From assembly GCA_902531765.1 (NCBI GenBank), contig CACAFC010000002.1, positions 1-64,000 of the forward strand: a DNA stretch of 64,000 bases. Direction: 5' to 3'. Each line of letters starts with the position of its first letter. Within the stretch, counting starts at the first letter, position 1. This DNA comes from an uncultured Pelagibacteraceae bacterium. GTDB lineage: Bacteria > Pseudomonadota > Alphaproteobacteria > Pelagibacterales > Pelagibacteraceae. Made by a program: the position numbers and the translations under genes. Shown piece after piece: positions 36,996 through 47,606 of the stretch. The notes under the pieces were generated by a model that was not told the DNA's origin, made no database searches, and saw only the letters and a list, made by a program, of their open reading frames with translations.

Positions 36996-39397
36996 TAATA
37001 ACATTTGATTGGTTAAAAGATCATCTTAAGACGAATCTGAAAGAAAAAAATCTTTTAGAACAACTTACCAACATAGGTCTAGAGGTAGAAAGTGTAGAGA
37101 GTATTTCTGCTAATAATGAGTTATTTAAAGTAGCTGAAATCATAAAAATTGAAAAACATCCAAATGCAGATCGACTAAAAGTTTGCGATGTAAATATCGG
37201 AGAAAATGAAATTAAAAAAGTTGTATGTGGTGCAGAAAATGCAAAAGAAGGATTGCTTACTATATATGCTCCCCCAGGTGCAATTATCCCAAAAACCAAG
37301 ACAAAATTAGTAGTCGCTAAAATAAGGGGTGTTACTTCTTATGGAATGCTTTGTTCTGAGTCTGAATTAAATTTATCTAATGAAAGCGATGGAATTACTG
37401 AATTAACCATGGAATTTAGAAAAAGCATTGGTAAAAGTTATTTTTCAAAATCAAAATCAAATCTTATTGATCTATCTATAACACCTAATAGACCAGATTG
37501 TCTTGGAATTAGAGGAATTGCTAGAGATCTGGCTGCATCAGGTTTTGGAAAGTTAGTAGATTTAGAAGAAAAAAAAATTCATTCAAAAAATAAACACACC
37601 TTAAGAGTAAAAATTAATAAGGAAAAAGGACAAGGATGTAATGTGTTTGGAAGCTGTTTAATAACAAATGTAAAAAATTGTGAAAGCCCTAAATGGCTTA
37701 AAGATAAATTAATTTCAATTGGTCAAAAACCCATCTCAGCAATAGTTGATATTACAAATTATGTTATGCTTGATATTAATCGTCCATTACATGCTTATGA
37801 CGCTGATAAAATTGAAAAAGGTATAATTGTTCGAAACTCTAAGTCTGGAGAAGAGTTTACAGCACTTGATAATAAAAATTATAAATTGGAGAATGGCATG
37901 TGTGTTATTAGCGATAATAAAGGTGTTTTAGGACTTGGAGGAATTATTGGTGGAACAAGATCTGGTACAGAATTTGATACAAAAAATATATTACTTGAGT
38001 CAGCTTATTTTGAACCAGGATCGATTAGAAATACAGCAAAAAAATTGAATCTTGATACTGATGCAAAGTTTAGATTTGAAAGAGGTATAGATCCGCTGTC
38101 AATTGAAGATGGTTTAAATAAAGCTGCAAAATTAATAAAAGAGATTTGTGGTGGTGCAATTAGCAAAATTGATATTCAAAAAATAGAAACTTACAAAACA
38201 AAAAAAATTATATTTGACACAAATATTTTTGAAAAAATATCTGGTTTTAAAATTTCTTTAAAAGAAATGATTAAAATTTTAGAGGATCTTGGTTTTGAAG
38301 TAAAAAAGGATAAGAAAAGACTCAAATTAGTTGTTCCTTCATGGAGACCCGATATTTCACAGGAAGTAGATATCGTTGAGGAGCTAGTAAGAATAAGTGG
38401 TTATGAAAAGATAAAGTACATAGAGCCAATTAAACAAAGAAAAAAATCTACTTTAAACAAATATCAGAAATTATTTCATTTTTTACAAAGATCAGTTGCT
38501 TCCAAAGGTTATATGGAGGCAATCACTTGGTCATTCACCGACAAACGTTATAATGATTATTTTAGGGATACAAAAAAAGAGATAAAAATTATTAATCCTA
38601 TTAGCTCAGAATTAGGAGTTTTAAGGAATTCAATTTTTTCAAATTTAATATTGTATATTAATAAAAACCTCGACAGAGGTTTTAAAGATTTATCAATATT
38701 TGAAATAGGTCCTGTTTTTGATGATTCTAATCCTGGTGAACAAAATACGGTAGTTTGTGGTTTGTCAGCAGGTAAAAAATCTAGATTATCTTGGATTGAA
38801 AAAGATAGAAATGTAGATGTATTTGATGTGAAAAGAGATGTTCTTCAAACTTTAGTTGAAGCAGGTTATGACTCTGAAAAATTTTTTGTCGATAGTGAAA
38901 CCCCCAGTTATTACCATCCTGGTAAATCAGGAAGATTATTTTTAAATAACAAAAAAAATCAAATTGCTGCATATTTTGGAGAAATTCACCCTAATATTTT
39001 AAAACAGATTGATATTAAAACAGAGGCTTTGGTTGGTTTTGAGATTTTTATGGAAAATTTAGAATTACCCAAAAAAACCCAAAAAGATCTAAAAGTAAAA
39101 TTTTCATTTTCAGATTATCAAAAATCTGAAAGAGATTTTGCATTTATCGTAAACAAAGAAGTGAAAGCCCAAGATTTAATTAATACTATTTCAAATGTAG
39201 ACAAAAGTTTAATAAAAAAAGTGAGAGTTTTTGACGTTTATGAGGGTGATAATATTCCTGAAAATCAAAAATCGATCGCAATCAGCGTAACAATACAATC
39301 ATCTGAAAGAACTTTAAATGATAATGATTTAGAGAAAATTAATAATTTGATAATCAAGACTGTTGAAAATAAAACTGGCGCAAAAATTCGATCTTAA
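36992..39397 (+). CDS. pheT: Phenylalanyl-tRNA synthetase beta subunit
   Basis: This 801-residue subunit partners PheS and edits mischarged Tyr. Domains in order are a tRNA-binding OB fold ([19 protein letters not shown] near 70), B3/B4 editing ([16 protein letters not shown] near 165), the B5 domain near 410-490 (the [19 protein letters not shown] region), and the C-terminal FDX-ACB anticodon domain ([15 protein letters not shown]). The length is normal and the gene is intact. Confidence 0.98.
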   Translation: MIITFDWLKDHLKTNLKEKNLLEQLTNIGLEVESVESISANNELFKVAEIIKIEKHPNADRLKVCDVNIGENEIKKVVCGAENAKEGLLTIYAPPGAIIPKTKTKLVVAKIRGVTSYGMLCSESELNLSNESDGITELTMEFRKSIGKSYFSKSKSNLIDLSITPNRPDCLGIRGIARDLAASGFGKLVDLEEKKIHSKNKHTLRVKINKEKGQGCNVFGSCLITNVKNCESPKWLKDKLISIGQKPISAIVDITNYVMLDINRPLHAYDADKIEKGIIVRNSKSGEEFTALDNKNYKLENGMCVISDNKGVLGLGGIIGGTRSGTEFDTKNILLESAYFEPGSIRNTAKKLNLDTDAKFRFERGIDPLSIEDGLNKAAKLIKEICGGAISKIDIQKIETYKTKKIIFDTNIFEKISGFKISLKEMIKILEDLGFEVKKDKKRLKLVVPSWRPDISQEVDIVEELVRISGYEKIKYIEPIKQRKKSTLNKYQKLFHFLQRSVASKGYMEAITWSFTDKRYNDYFRDTKKEIKIINPISSELGVLRNSIFSNLILYINKNLDRGFKDLSIFEIGPVFDDSNPGEQNTVVCGLSAGKKSRLSWIEKDRNVDVFDVKRDVLQTLVEAGYDSEKFFVDSETPSYYHPGKSGRLFLNNKKNQIAAYFGEIHPNILKQIDIKTEALVGFEIFMENLELPKKTQKDLKVKFSFSDYQKSERDFAFIVNKEVKAQDLINTISNVDKSLIKKVRVFDVYEGDNIPENQKSIAISVTIQSSERTLNDNDLEKINNLIIKTVENKTGAKIRS

Positions 39398-39405
39398 ATA
39401 TTCAA

Positions 39406-41211
39406 ATGAACACTATCGACAATATAAGAAATTTTTCAATAATTGCGCACATTGATCATGGTAAATCAACAATTGCAGATAGGATAATTCACAAATGTGG
39501 TGGTTTAACAGAAAGAGAAATGAAAGCTCAAGTTTTAGACTCTATGGATATTGAAAGAGAGAGAGGAATAACAATTAAAGCCCAAACAGTTAAGCTTAAC
39601 TACAAAGCCAAAAATGGAAAAGAATACATATTAAATATAATAGATACCCCAGGACATGTTGATTTTAGCTATGAAGTCAGCAGATCTCTTTATGCATGTG
39701 AGGGCTCCATACTTATTGTTGACAGTACCCAAGGTGTTGAAGCACAAACATTAGCTAATGTTTATCAAGCACTAGATACTAATCATGAAATAATTCCTGT
39801 TTTAAATAAGATTGATTTACCAGCATCAGATTTAGAGAGAACCAGTAAACAAATTGAAGATGTAATTGGTATTGATACAGAAAATGCCATTCCTTGTTCT
39901 GGAAAAACTGGTGAAGGTATCGATGAGATATTAGAACAAATAATAAATCAATTACCAGGACCAAAAGGTGATTTAGAGCAAAATTTAAAATGTTTATTAG
40001 TAGATAGCTGGTACGACACATACCTAGGAGTAGTTATATTAGTTAGAGTGATAAATGGAAAAATAACTAAAAATATGAAAATAAAGATGCTTTCAACAAA
40101 TCAAGATTATGTTGTTGAAAAAGTTGGTGTGTTTACACCCAAACCAAAAGATATAAATAAATTAAATGCTGGTGAGATTGGTTTCATAACAACGGGAATA
40201 AAGGTTTTATCTGACACAAAAGTTGGAGATACGATTTGTGATGCATCTAAGCCATTAGTAAATCCATTACCTGGCTTTAAACCAAGTAAGCCCGTTGTCT
40301 TTTGCGGTTTATTCCCAGTTGATAGTTCAGAATATCAAAAATTAAAAGATGGATTAGCAAAACTTCAATTAAATGATGCGAGTTTTTCATTTGAAGCTGA
40401 GTCATCATCTGCTCTAGGTTTGGGTTTTAGATGTGGCTTTTTAGGACTACTTCATCTAGAAATCATTACAGAGAGATTAGAGAGAGAGTTTGATGTAAAT
40501 TTACTTACTACAACTCCAGGTGTTGTTTATAAAGTGAATTTGAACAAAGGAAATACGATTGATTTACAAAACCCATCAAGTTTACCTGACCCTACATTGA
40601 TTAAGTCTATTGAAGAGCCTTGGATAAAAGCTACTATTATAACACCAGATCAATATTTAGGTTCAATAATAAAATTATGCCAAGATAAAAGAGGCATTCA
40701 AACTAATTTAACTTATTCGGGCAATAGGGCAGTTTTAAGTTATGAACTTCCTTTAAACGAAGTAGTATTTGACTTTAATGATAGAATAAAATCAATGACA
40801 AGCGGATATGCGAGCTTTGATTATGAAATAATTGAACATCGAGAGGGTAATTTAGTAAAACTAGGAATTCTAGTAAATGCCGAGCCAGTTGATGCTTTAG
40901 CCATGATGATTCATAAAGATTTTGCACAACGAACAGGGAGAGAAGTTTGTGAAAAATTAAAAGATTTAATTCCAAGGCATAACTTCATGATACCAGTTCA
41001 AGCTGCGATTGGAGGTAAAATTATCGCAAGAGAAACAATTAAAGGTTTCAAAAAAGACGTTTTGACAAAAATTCATGGAGGTGGAGCGACTGATAGGAAA
41101 AGAAAACTCCTTGAAAAACAAAAAAAAGGTAAAGCAAGATCTAAGCAGTTTGGGAGAGTCGAGATACCACAAGAAGCATTTATTGGTGTCCTCAAAATTC
41201 AAAAAGAATGA
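39406..41211 (+). CDS. lepA: Elongation factor 4 (LepA GTPase)
   Basis: This 601-residue ribosomal GTPase starts with [19 protein letters not shown] (G1), followed by G2 near [17 protein letters not shown] (G3) and NKIDLP (G4). The C-terminal LepA-specific tail has [22 protein letters not shown]4 is membrane-associated and acts on stalled or assembling ribosomes. It follows pheT by eight bases and is the last core gene before the glycan segment. Confidence 0.98.
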   Translation: MNTIDNIRNFSIIAHIDHGKSTIADRIIHKCGGLTEREMKAQVLDSMDIERERGITIKAQTVKLNYKAKNGKEYILNIIDTPGHVDFSYEVSRSLYACEGSILIVDSTQGVEAQTLANVYQALDTNHEIIPVLNKIDLPASDLERTSKQIEDVIGIDTENAIPCSGKTGEGIDEILEQIINQLPGPKGDLEQNLKCLLVDSWYDTYLGVVILVRVINGKITKNMKIKMLSTNQDYVVEKVGVFTPKPKDINKLNAGEIGFITTGIKVLSDTKVGDTICDASKPLVNPLPGFKPSKPVVFCGLFPVDSSEYQKLKDGLAKLQLNDASFSFEAESSSALGLGFRCGFLGLLHLEIITERLEREFDVNLLTTTPGVVYKVNLNKGNTIDLQNPSSLPDPTLIKSIEEPWIKATIITPDQYLGSIIKLCQDKRGIQTNLTYSGNRAVLSYELPLNEVVFDFNDRIKSMTSGYASFDYEIIEHREGNLVKLGILVNAEPVDALAMMIHKDFAQRTGREVCEKLKDLIPRHNFMIPVQAAIGGKIIARETIKGFKKDVLTKIHGGGATDRKRKLLEKQKKGKARSKQFGRVEIPQEAFIGVLKIQKE

Positions 41212-41214
41212 TTT

Positions 41215-42252
41215 ATGAAAAAAATTAATTGGGGAATTATTGGTTTAGGAAATATTGCTCATGAATTTTCGAAAGCTTTTGCTGAAACAAATAATGCAAA
41301 ATTATTAGCAATATCAAGCAAAGATGAAAATAAACTAAAAAAATTTAAACTACTATATAATATTGAATCAAAATTTTCTTTCAAAAATTATCAAGATCTA
41401 ATCAATTGTGATGAAGTAGATATTGTTTATATAGCTTTACCAAACTCTCTTCATAAACAATGGATATTGAATGCAATTAATAATAAGAAACACATCTTAG
41501 TTGAAAAACCTGCAACAATTAATTTTTCTGAGGCTAACGAAATAAAAGATCATTTAAAAAAAACCAATATTTTTTTTAGTGAAGCTTTTATGTATAGATA
41601 TCATCCTCAAATACGATCGTTAATAAAAATAATAATGGATAATAAAATCGGAAATTTATTATCAATGGAATCTTCATTTGGAGAAGATATTCTCACAAAA
41701 AATAAATTATTTTTTTTTTTAAAAAAAAAAAAAATCGATCCAAAATCTAGAAAATTTGACAAAACTCTTGGTGGTGGATGCATTCTAGATCTTGGATGTT
41801 ACCCCTCTTCTTTCAGCTTATTAATTAGTTCATTAAAAAATAAATTAAATATGAATAGTTTTGAAATTAAAAATGTTTTGATAGAGAAAGGGGACACAGG
41901 GGTAGACATTGATTCTAGAGCAGAATTATTTTTTCAAGATGGTTTCAAATCAAAAATACATGCTTCATTCAAAAAAAATCTAGGCAGTAAAAGTTTAATT
42001 TATGGCGAAAAAGGGACAATACTTCTGGATAAAAGCTGGTCAGGTGGAAACATCATTATTCATTCAAAAACTAATTCTGAGCAAAAATTAAGTTTTGCAC
42101 ATAATAGAAATATTTATGGTTATCAAATTGAGGAAATAAGTAAAAATTTGATTGAGGGGTCAAATAAAATCAATTTTCCAATAATGACTTTAGAGGAAAC
42201 TTTTTTAAATATGAAAATAATAGATAATTGGTTAAATTATTGTGAAAAGTAA
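41215..42252 (+). CDS. Gfo/Idh/MocA-family oxidoreductase
   Basis: This 345-residue NAD(P)-dependent enzyme has a Rossmann start WGIIGLGNIAHEFSKAFAE and the EKPATINFSEA motif near residue 97, where the lysine is catalytic in the family. GGGCILDLGCYP follows near 182. In glycan clusters such enzymes oxidise or reduce sugars. The exact sugar is unknown. The coding sequence contains an unbroken T11A14 tract (41710-41734), encoding FFFLKKKKK. This is slippage-prone and could switch the gene off. Confidence 0.87.
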   Translation: MKKINWGIIGLGNIAHEFSKAFAETNNAKLLAISSKDENKLKKFKLLYNIESKFSFKNYQDLINCDEVDIVYIALPNSLHKQWILNAINNKKHILVEKPATINFSEANEIKDHLKKTNIFFSEAFMYRYHPQIRSLIKIIMDNKIGNLLSMESSFGEDILTKNKLFFFLKKKKIDPKSRKFDKTLGGGCILDLGCYPSSFSLLISSLKNKLNMNSFEIKNVLIEKGDTGVDIDSRAELFFQDGFKSKIHASFKKNLGSKSLIYGEKGTILLDKSWSGGNIIIHSKTNSEQKLSFAHNRNIYGYQIEEISKNLIEGSNKINFPIMTLEETFLNMKIIDNWLNYCEK

Positions 42253-43042
42253 ATTAATAGATTGCATAACTTTTTTCCAAGAAAATTTTATTTTCAACTT
42301 AAGATATAAAATTTTAAAAGATTTAATTAATGAATTTATAGTATGTGAATCTATTTATGATCATAGAGGAAGAAAAAAAAAATTAAATTTTGATAAAAGA
42401 TTTATAAAGAAAAAAAAAATTAGATATCTAATTTATAAAAAAAAATTTCCTTTAGGAAATTCACCATGGCAAAACCAGGCTTTGCAAAGAGAGTTTATTT
42501 TAAAAAACTTGAGTCATTTAAGTGATGAAGATTATATTTTTTTTTCTGATCCTGATGAAATTCCCAATCCTGAAAAGCTTAAAAATATTAATTTGAAACG
42601 CAAATATGGAATATTTCTTCAAAAAAGCTTTAGTTATAAATTTAACTTATATAATAAATATGAAAGTCCATGGGAAGGTACGCGGGTATCAAAAAAAAGG
42701 AATTTGAAATCTATTGATTATTTGAGACAAAAAATCTTAGTCAAAAATCTAAAATATTCCTTTTGGAGAATAGATAAAGAAAAAGATATTGAAATTATTA
42801 ATAATGGGGGGTGGCATTTTAATAATATTTTATCACCAAAAAAAATTTCCCTTAAATTAAAATCTTTTGCACACACTGAGTTTTCTCATAAAAAATTTTC
42901 TAGCCTCAAAGTTATAAAATATAAAATTAAAAAAAGGTTTGATTTATTTAATAGAGGACATACTTTTAAAAAGATTAAATTAAATGTGTTTCCAAATATT
43001 ATTTTAAAAGAGATAAAAAATTATAAAAAATTTTTGTTATAA
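42242..43042 (+). CDS. GT17-like glycosyltransferase
   Basis: This 266-residue protein begins at a GTG that overlaps the previous gene by 11 bases (MKSKLIDCITFFQENFIFNLR). It shows the glycosyltransferase-17 pattern: DCITFF-x-EN, a family position for FIVCESIYDHRGRKK, W-x-N/Q-x-A...QRE (PWQNQALQREFI) and LSDEDYIFFSDPDEIPNP with a metal-binding D-x-D/E. Eukaryotic GT17 adds bisecting GlcNAc. Bacterial members transfer unknown sugars. Composition is extremely Lys/Asn/Ile rich. Confidence 0.82.
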   Translation: MKSKLIDCITFFQENFIFNLRYKILKDLINEFIVCESIYDHRGRKKKLNFDKRFIKKKKIRYLIYKKKFPLGNSPWQNQALQREFILKNLSHLSDEDYIFFSDPDEIPNPEKLKNINLKRKYGIFLQKSFSYKFNLYNKYESPWEGTRVSKKRNLKSIDYLRQKILVKNLKYSFWRIDKEKDIEIINNGGWHFNNILSPKKISLKLKSFAHTEFSHKKFSSLKVIKYKIKKRFDLFNRGHTFKKIKLNVFPNIILKEIKNYKKFLL

Positions 43043-43091
43043 TTCAATTATATTTTATTTAACCCACTTATGATCTATATTAATCGTTAAA

Positions 43092-43973
43092 CTAATTTTT
43101 TGTTTTTTTCAGAAAACTATTGTACTTAAAAATTGCAGTGTATCTCGCAAAATAATATATAACTTTTTTAAATCTCATTGTAATTAAAGAAAAAAATATT
43201 TTTATTAAATAATTATTTTTTTTATTAATGACGTGATTCATCTTATTTTTATGTTTATCTGATTTACGGAAATAATGTAATTTATCTAATAAAAAATAAT
43301 GTTCTTTTAAATAAATTTTTTCGAGAACATTTTTAATTTTGCTTATGCCATGAGAATGAATACATTTGGACTCAAATACCTGAATTATATATTTATTTTT
43401 TTTTTTTATTTCTCTACACAAATCATCATCAGAAAAAAAAATGAAAAAAACTTCGTCAAATAAACCTATTTCAATAAAATCTTTCTTTCTTAAAAACATG
43501 CACGATCCTAATGTATTTTCGACACAAATATCCCCCTCAAGTTTAATAGGAAAATCTTTTTCCCCATTCTCAGGCAATAAGCCTCCTGCATATGTCAATT
43601 CATTATTTTCATTATAAGATGTAGATGTGGTTAAAAAGCAATTTTCATTGAGTGTTAGCGTCTCGTATAATTTTATGACACTTTTATTATCAACAATACA
43701 GTCTGGATTTAAAATCAATAAAAAATCTGTTTCACATAATTCAACACCCTGATTGTATCCGGCAGAGAAGCCAATATTTTTTTTATTCAATATATATTTC
43801 TCAATTTCAAAATTTGCTTTTATCTTATTTTTGAGCTCTAAATTATTTGAATTATCAATAATTATTTTTTTAAAGTCTCTTATTTTATCTAAAGTTTTAT
43901 AAAGAATGTTATAATCTTCACGATATAAAACTATTATTATTGTAATTTTATTTTTTAAATTATCTTGTTCCAT
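43092..43973 (-). CDS. GT2-family glycosyltransferase
   Basis: This 293-residue enzyme has the GT-A fold start ITIIIVLYREDYN and NIGFSAGYNQGVELCETDFLLILNPDC near residues 62-90, containing the nucleotide-sugar D-x-D-like NPDC. FDEVFFIFFSDDDLCRE comes later. This is the rhamnosyltransferase-like (WbbL) subgroup of GT2. The substrate is inferred only as a surface polysaccharide. It is transcribed opposite to its left neighbour and with the GT61-like gene upstream. Confidence 0.88.
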   Translation of the reverse strand: MEQDNLKNKITIIIVLYREDYNILYKTLDKIRDFKKIIIDNSNNLELKNKIKANFEIEKYILNKKNIGFSAGYNQGVELCETDFLLILNPDCIVDNKSVIKLYETLTLNENCFLTTSTSYNENNELTYAGGLLPENGEKDFPIKLEGDICVENTLGSCMFLRKKDFIEIGLFDEVFFIFFSDDDLCREIKKKNKYIIQVFESKCIHSHGISKIKNVLEKIYLKEHYFLLDKLHYFRKSDKHKNKMNHVINKKNNYLIKIFFSLITMRFKKVIYYFARYTAIFKYNSFLKKTKN

Positions 43974-44036
43974 GAATTTTTTATACCATTTAATAAAACA
44001 ATTAGAATTATCAAAAAATTTGATAAATACATTAAT

Positions 44037-45134
44037 TTACAGAAAATTTTTTAAAACTGCTGTATCTAAAAAAATATCACCTTTTTCATCCTTATTTTTA
44101 AGCTCATCGGTTTCAATTAAATTAAAATCTAATTCTTTTAATTTTGAAATATGTTGATCAACAAAGTTTGGATGTTTTTTTGGCTTAATTTCTAAAATTT
44201 TTGTATTTTTTTTGCAAAATGCTAAATTAGCAAATGCTGCTCCTTGAGCGCCTATGATTATTTTTGCATTACTAAAAAGATATATTTGTTCTTGGAATGA
44301 TAGCTGTCCAATTTTATAACTTGTAAAACCTTCACTTTCTAAAAAATTTGTAATTTCTTTATTATTTACAAATTGACAATGAGAAAAAGCTGACTCACTT
44401 CTATCAATAAATATTTTTTCATTACAATCAAATTCTTTTGCGTGATTTATAAATGAGTCGCCAATCCAATTTATAATCCAAGAAGGTAATCTATTGGCCT
44501 CTTCCAATATAAAACCGTTTTTATACCAAGGGTGCTCTGAACAAATAATTTCATCTGCTTGTATATGTCTATCTTTGTTTGAATCAATTATTTTTAAATC
44601 ACCATAACCTAATATTTGAAGAGTTGACTTTTGATATTCTTCAAGTTTCGATACGTAAAAATAATCTATTTCTTTTAAGTCATAATTTTTGGAACAAATA
44701 TTAATTTTTGGCAAAATATCATATAGCCAGTGAAAATAATTTTTATGACCACTAGCTCCTTGAGTTAAAGATAATACTCTTCCATTAATTTTTTTTTTAA
44801 GATAAGGCGTTCCTCTGTAAAGGACTGAGTTATGATTTGCATCTTTTAATTCGCCATTTACTTGTTGATAAGAAATTTTATCAATAATTTTATTTCCAGA
44901 AATTATTGCAACATTTTCTACGAAATCAGTGAATATTTTTCCGTTTTTAATTTTATATATTGAGTAACTAAAATTATCTGGATCTTTAAGATTTTTATCT
45001 TTTATTTTCTCAATTGTAACATTTTTATCTTTTTCAGGATTTTGGCAAAAAATTATTCTGCCGTATAGAATTATGAATAATGATCTAATTAAACTTTTGT
45101 ATATAAAACTGAGTTTTTTTTTAATCTTATTCAT
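44037..45134 (-). CDS. GT61-like glycosyltransferase (DUF563)
   Basis: This 365-residue protein contains the DUF563/GT61 core: FIDRSESAFSHCQFVNN near residue 240, LSFQEQIYLFSNAKIIIGAQGAAFANLAFC near 290 and EIKPKKHPNF. The GAQGA-x-x-N motif is diagnostic. There is a hydrophobic segment near the N-terminus (LFIILYGRIIFC). Bacterial members build capsule or lipopolysaccharide. It precedes the GT2 gene on the same strand with a 63-base gap. Confidence 0.82.
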   Translation of the reverse strand: MNKIKKKLSFIYKSLIRSLFIILYGRIIFCQNPEKDKNVTIEKIKDKNLKDPDNFSYSIYKIKNGKIFTDFVENVAIISGNKIIDKISYQQVNGELKDANHNSVLYRGTPYLKKKINGRVLSLTQGASGHKNYFHWLYDILPKINICSKNYDLKEIDYFYVSKLEEYQKSTLQILGYGDLKIIDSNKDRHIQADEIICSEHPWYKNGFILEEANRLPSWIINWIGDSFINHAKEFDCNEKIFIDRSESAFSHCQFVNNKEITNFLESEGFTSYKIGQLSFQEQIYLFSNAKIIIGAQGAAFANLAFCKKNTKILEIKPKKHPNFVDQHISKLKELDFNLIETDELKNKDEKGDIFLDTAVLKNFL

Positions 45135-45183
45135 TTATTAGCATTTAAATTATTTAAATAATTACTTTGCTAAACATTTAGAA

Positions 45184-45198
45184 TATAAATCAAATAAT
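45184..45198 (+). promoter_or_regulatory. Candidate -10 for the methyltransferase gene
   Basis: TATAAA (45184-45189) lies nine bases before the ATG at 45199, the same close spacing seen at other single-gene starts in this window. No firm -35 is visible. Confidence 0.35.
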
Positions 45199-46053
45199 AT
45201 GAAATTACGAACGTTTTATAAGATTTACTATAAGCATAGATTAGAAAAAGCGAATCATATTTTAAAATTTTATATTTTACTTGTTATCCCATTTAAATAT
45301 TTGATTAATTTACTTTACTTACCAAAAATTATTAATCTAGATGAATTTGATGATAGATTCGGTTTAAATGAAACAAAAGATTTAAGTAAATTATTTGATT
45401 TTTTTAATAGCGATAAAGGTAATAAATTTGAAAACCAATATACACATCCCTCTAAAAGAACTTCTACAAAAATAAAAGGGCATGGTTATAGTAATTTTTA
45501 TCAAAAACATTTTGAAAATTTAAAATTAAATAATTTGAATATACTAGAAATAGGATCATACCACGGTAATGCTTCAGCCGCTTTATTTTTTTATTTTAAA
45601 AACTCAAAATTTTTTGCTGCAGATATTTATCCCGATTTATTTAGATATAAATCAAATAGAATTAAAAATTTTTACGTTAATTCATCTGATGAAAACTCAA
45701 TCCAAGAAAATATCATCGATAAATTTTCAAATAATTTTGATATTATAATTGAGGATGCAGGACATTCTTTAAAAGATCAAATCATAAGCTTATTTATGCT
45801 TTTTAAAAAATTAAATAGAAAAGGTTTATTTATTATAGAAGAACTTGATTTTCCAGATACTAGAGATGATATGAATCTAAATAAGGAAAAGCCAACACTA
45901 AGAGAAATATTACTTAACTTCAAAAAAAATAAGACTTTATTAAATTCTGTGTATATTAAAAAAAATGATGGAAATAATTTTTTAAATGATGTAGCGGGTA
46001 TTGAAATTTACAAAGGTAATTTTAACGAAATAGCAATAATCAAAAAAAAATGA
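45199..46053 (+). CDS. Class I SAM-dependent methyltransferase (MycE-like)
   Basis: This 284-residue protein has FFNSDKGNKFENQYTHPSKR near residue 73 and HGYSNFYQKHFE near 95, the SDK-G...HGY-x-x-x-Y lead of macrolide sugar O-methyltransferase-like enzymes. LNILEIGSYHGNASA near 115 is the SAM-binding loop, and IIEDAGHSLKDQ near 180 is the metal/SAM acidic pair. In a polysaccharide cluster it would methylate a sugar, which is inference. It overlaps the next gene by four bases. Confidence 0.8.
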   Translation: MKLRTFYKIYYKHRLEKANHILKFYILLVIPFKYLINLLYLPKIINLDEFDDRFGLNETKDLSKLFDFFNSDKGNKFENQYTHPSKRTSTKIKGHGYSNFYQKHFENLKLNNLNILEIGSYHGNASAALFFYFKNSKFFAADIYPDLFRYKSNRIKNFYVNSSDENSIQENIIDKFSNNFDIIIEDAGHSLKDQIISLFMLFKKLNRKGLFIIEELDFPDTRDDMNLNKEKPTLREILLNFKKNKTLLNSVYIKKNDGNNFLNDVAGIEIYKGNFNEIAIIKKK

Positions 46054-46766
46054 AAAAAAAAATAGTCGTTACTGGTGGATCAGGAAGATTCGGCCAATGT
46101 CTTAAAAACTATAAATCTGATCACAAAATGTTATTTCCTACAAAAAAAGAATTAGATATCTTAAACCTAAAAAAAATAGAGAAATATTTAAAAAAAAACA
46201 AAACTGATATCCTTATTCATTTAGCAGGCTTATCTAGACCAATGAAAATTCATGAAAATAATATTTCACAAAGCATAAATTTAAATATTATTGGAACAGC
46301 TAACATAACAAACGTATGCTCAAAATTGGGGATAAAACTAATTTATTTTTCTTCAAACTATGTTTACCCAGGAACAAAGGGAAATTACAAAGAAACTGAC
46401 CCATTATTACCAGTTAATAATTATGCATGGTCAAAGTTAGGAGGAGAGTCTTCTGTTCAGCTTTATAAAAATTCACTTATATTAAGAATATCAATGACTG
46501 AAAAACCTTTTATCCATAAAAAAGCATTTGCAAATGTAAAAAGTAGCTTTATTTACCATGAGGATGTCATTGAATATTTATTTAAAGTGATAAATAAGAA
46601 AGGAGTCTTAAATGTAGGAGGAAAAGCACAATTTATTTATGATTTTGCAAAAAAGAATAACAAAAAAGTTGTAAAGGATTATTTAAAAAAAAATTCAAAT
46701 CACAATATACCATTTGACTCTTCTTTAAATATTTCGAATTTAAAAAAGATTATAAAAAATAAATAG
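46050..46766 (+). CDS. NAD-dependent sugar-nucleotide reductase/epimerase (RmlD-like)
   Basis: This 238-residue short-chain enzyme has the Rossmann glycine motif VTGGSGRFGQCLKNY, LIHLAGLSRP near residue 55, FSSNYVYPGTKGNYKE near 92 and the catalytic Y-x3-K in YAWSKLGGE near 127. It is similar to dTDP-4-dehydrorhamnose reductase/extended SDRs but shorter, lacking much of the C-terminal substrate domain. It probably makes or reduces an activated deoxysugar. It is co-transcribed with the methyltransferase. Confidence 0.82.
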   Translation: MKKKIVVTGGSGRFGQCLKNYKSDHKMLFPTKKELDILNLKKIEKYLKKNKTDILIHLAGLSRPMKIHENNISQSINLNIIGTANITNVCSKLGIKLIYFSSNYVYPGTKGNYKETDPLLPVNNYAWSKLGGESSVQLYKNSLILRISMTEKPFIHKKAFANVKSSFIYHEDVIEYLFKVINKKGVLNVGGKAQFIYDFAKKNNKKVVKDYLKKNSNHNIPFDSSLNISNLKKIIKNK

Positions 46767-46781
46767 TGTTTATCTAAAATT

Positions 46782-47582
46782 TTGATGAAAAAACTAAAAA
46801 TATTTTGTGTAACAAATGAGGAAATAAAACATTTAGAAAACTTGAATCTCACTTTAGTAGGAGTTGGAAAAAAAAGATTCAAAAAAAATTATATCACATG
46901 TTTTAATGGCAAAAATATTCAAGAAAAAGAAAAACATTACTCTGAGCTTACTTTTCATTATTGGTTTTGGAAAAACAAATTAAAAAATTTCAATGATGAT
47001 ACCTGGATTGGTTTTTGCCAAAAAAGAAGGTTTTGGGTTAAATCTGATGAAGAAATTAAAGATTTAAATGATTTAAAAAAAAATTTATTAAACACACCAC
47101 ATGCAAGTTGGAAAGATTATGAAAGTATTATTTGTACACCAATTAGATTAGACAATCCAAAAAAAATGAAACTAATTAAAAGAGGTCTGAAAAATATTCT
47201 CAAAGATCCTACAATTTTTTTTCTCAAAAAAAAACAAAATATCAAGCTTCATTTTGATATGCATCATGGTTATGGGATATTAGATAGATCTATAAAATAT
47301 CTTGAAAAAAAAGATAGAGAAGATTTTCAAAAATTCATTGAAGATAATTATAGTTTTAATCCACATATAATGTTTATTGCAAAAAAGAAAATTCTTAACA
47401 AATGGTTCAAAAGCCTTTTTCGGTGGCTTTTCAAATGTGAAAAAGAGTTCGGCTTTGTCAAATTAAAAGGTTATGATCAGCAAAGATTATACGCATATCT
47501 TGCTGAAAGATACTTATCTTATTGGTTTAAAAAAAATACTAGATATTTAGAGTGGCATTGGAGCTTTTTTGAGTTAAAGTAA
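46782..47582 (+). CDS. DUF4422-like putative glycosyltransferase
   Basis: This 266-residue protein is not annotated by a standard enzyme name. It has KHYSELTFHYWFWKN near residue 48, WIGFCQKRRFWV near 72 and, near the end, PHIMFIAKKKILNKWFKSLF and LAERYLSYWF. These match the DUF4422 pattern (Y-x-E-L-T-x-x-Y-W-x-W-K-N, Y-x-G-L-C-x-x-R-R, M-F-I-x-K). DUF4422 proteins occur with glycosyltransferases in capsule clusters and are presumed transferases. It is the last gene of the glycan segment, before tRNA-Ser. Confidence 0.75.
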   Translation: MMKKLKIFCVTNEEIKHLENLNLTLVGVGKKRFKKNYITCFNGKNIQEKEKHYSELTFHYWFWKNKLKNFNDDTWIGFCQKRRFWVKSDEEIKDLNDLKKNLLNTPHASWKDYESIICTPIRLDNPKKMKLIKRGLKNILKDPTIFFLKKKQNIKLHFDMHHGYGILDRSIKYLEKKDREDFQKFIEDNYSFNPHIMFIAKKKILNKWFKSLFRWLFKCEKEFGFVKLKGYDQQRLYAYLAERYLSYWFKKNTRYLEWHWSFFELK

Positions 47583-47606
47583 AAATACTTAAGCACATAA
47601 TTAATT

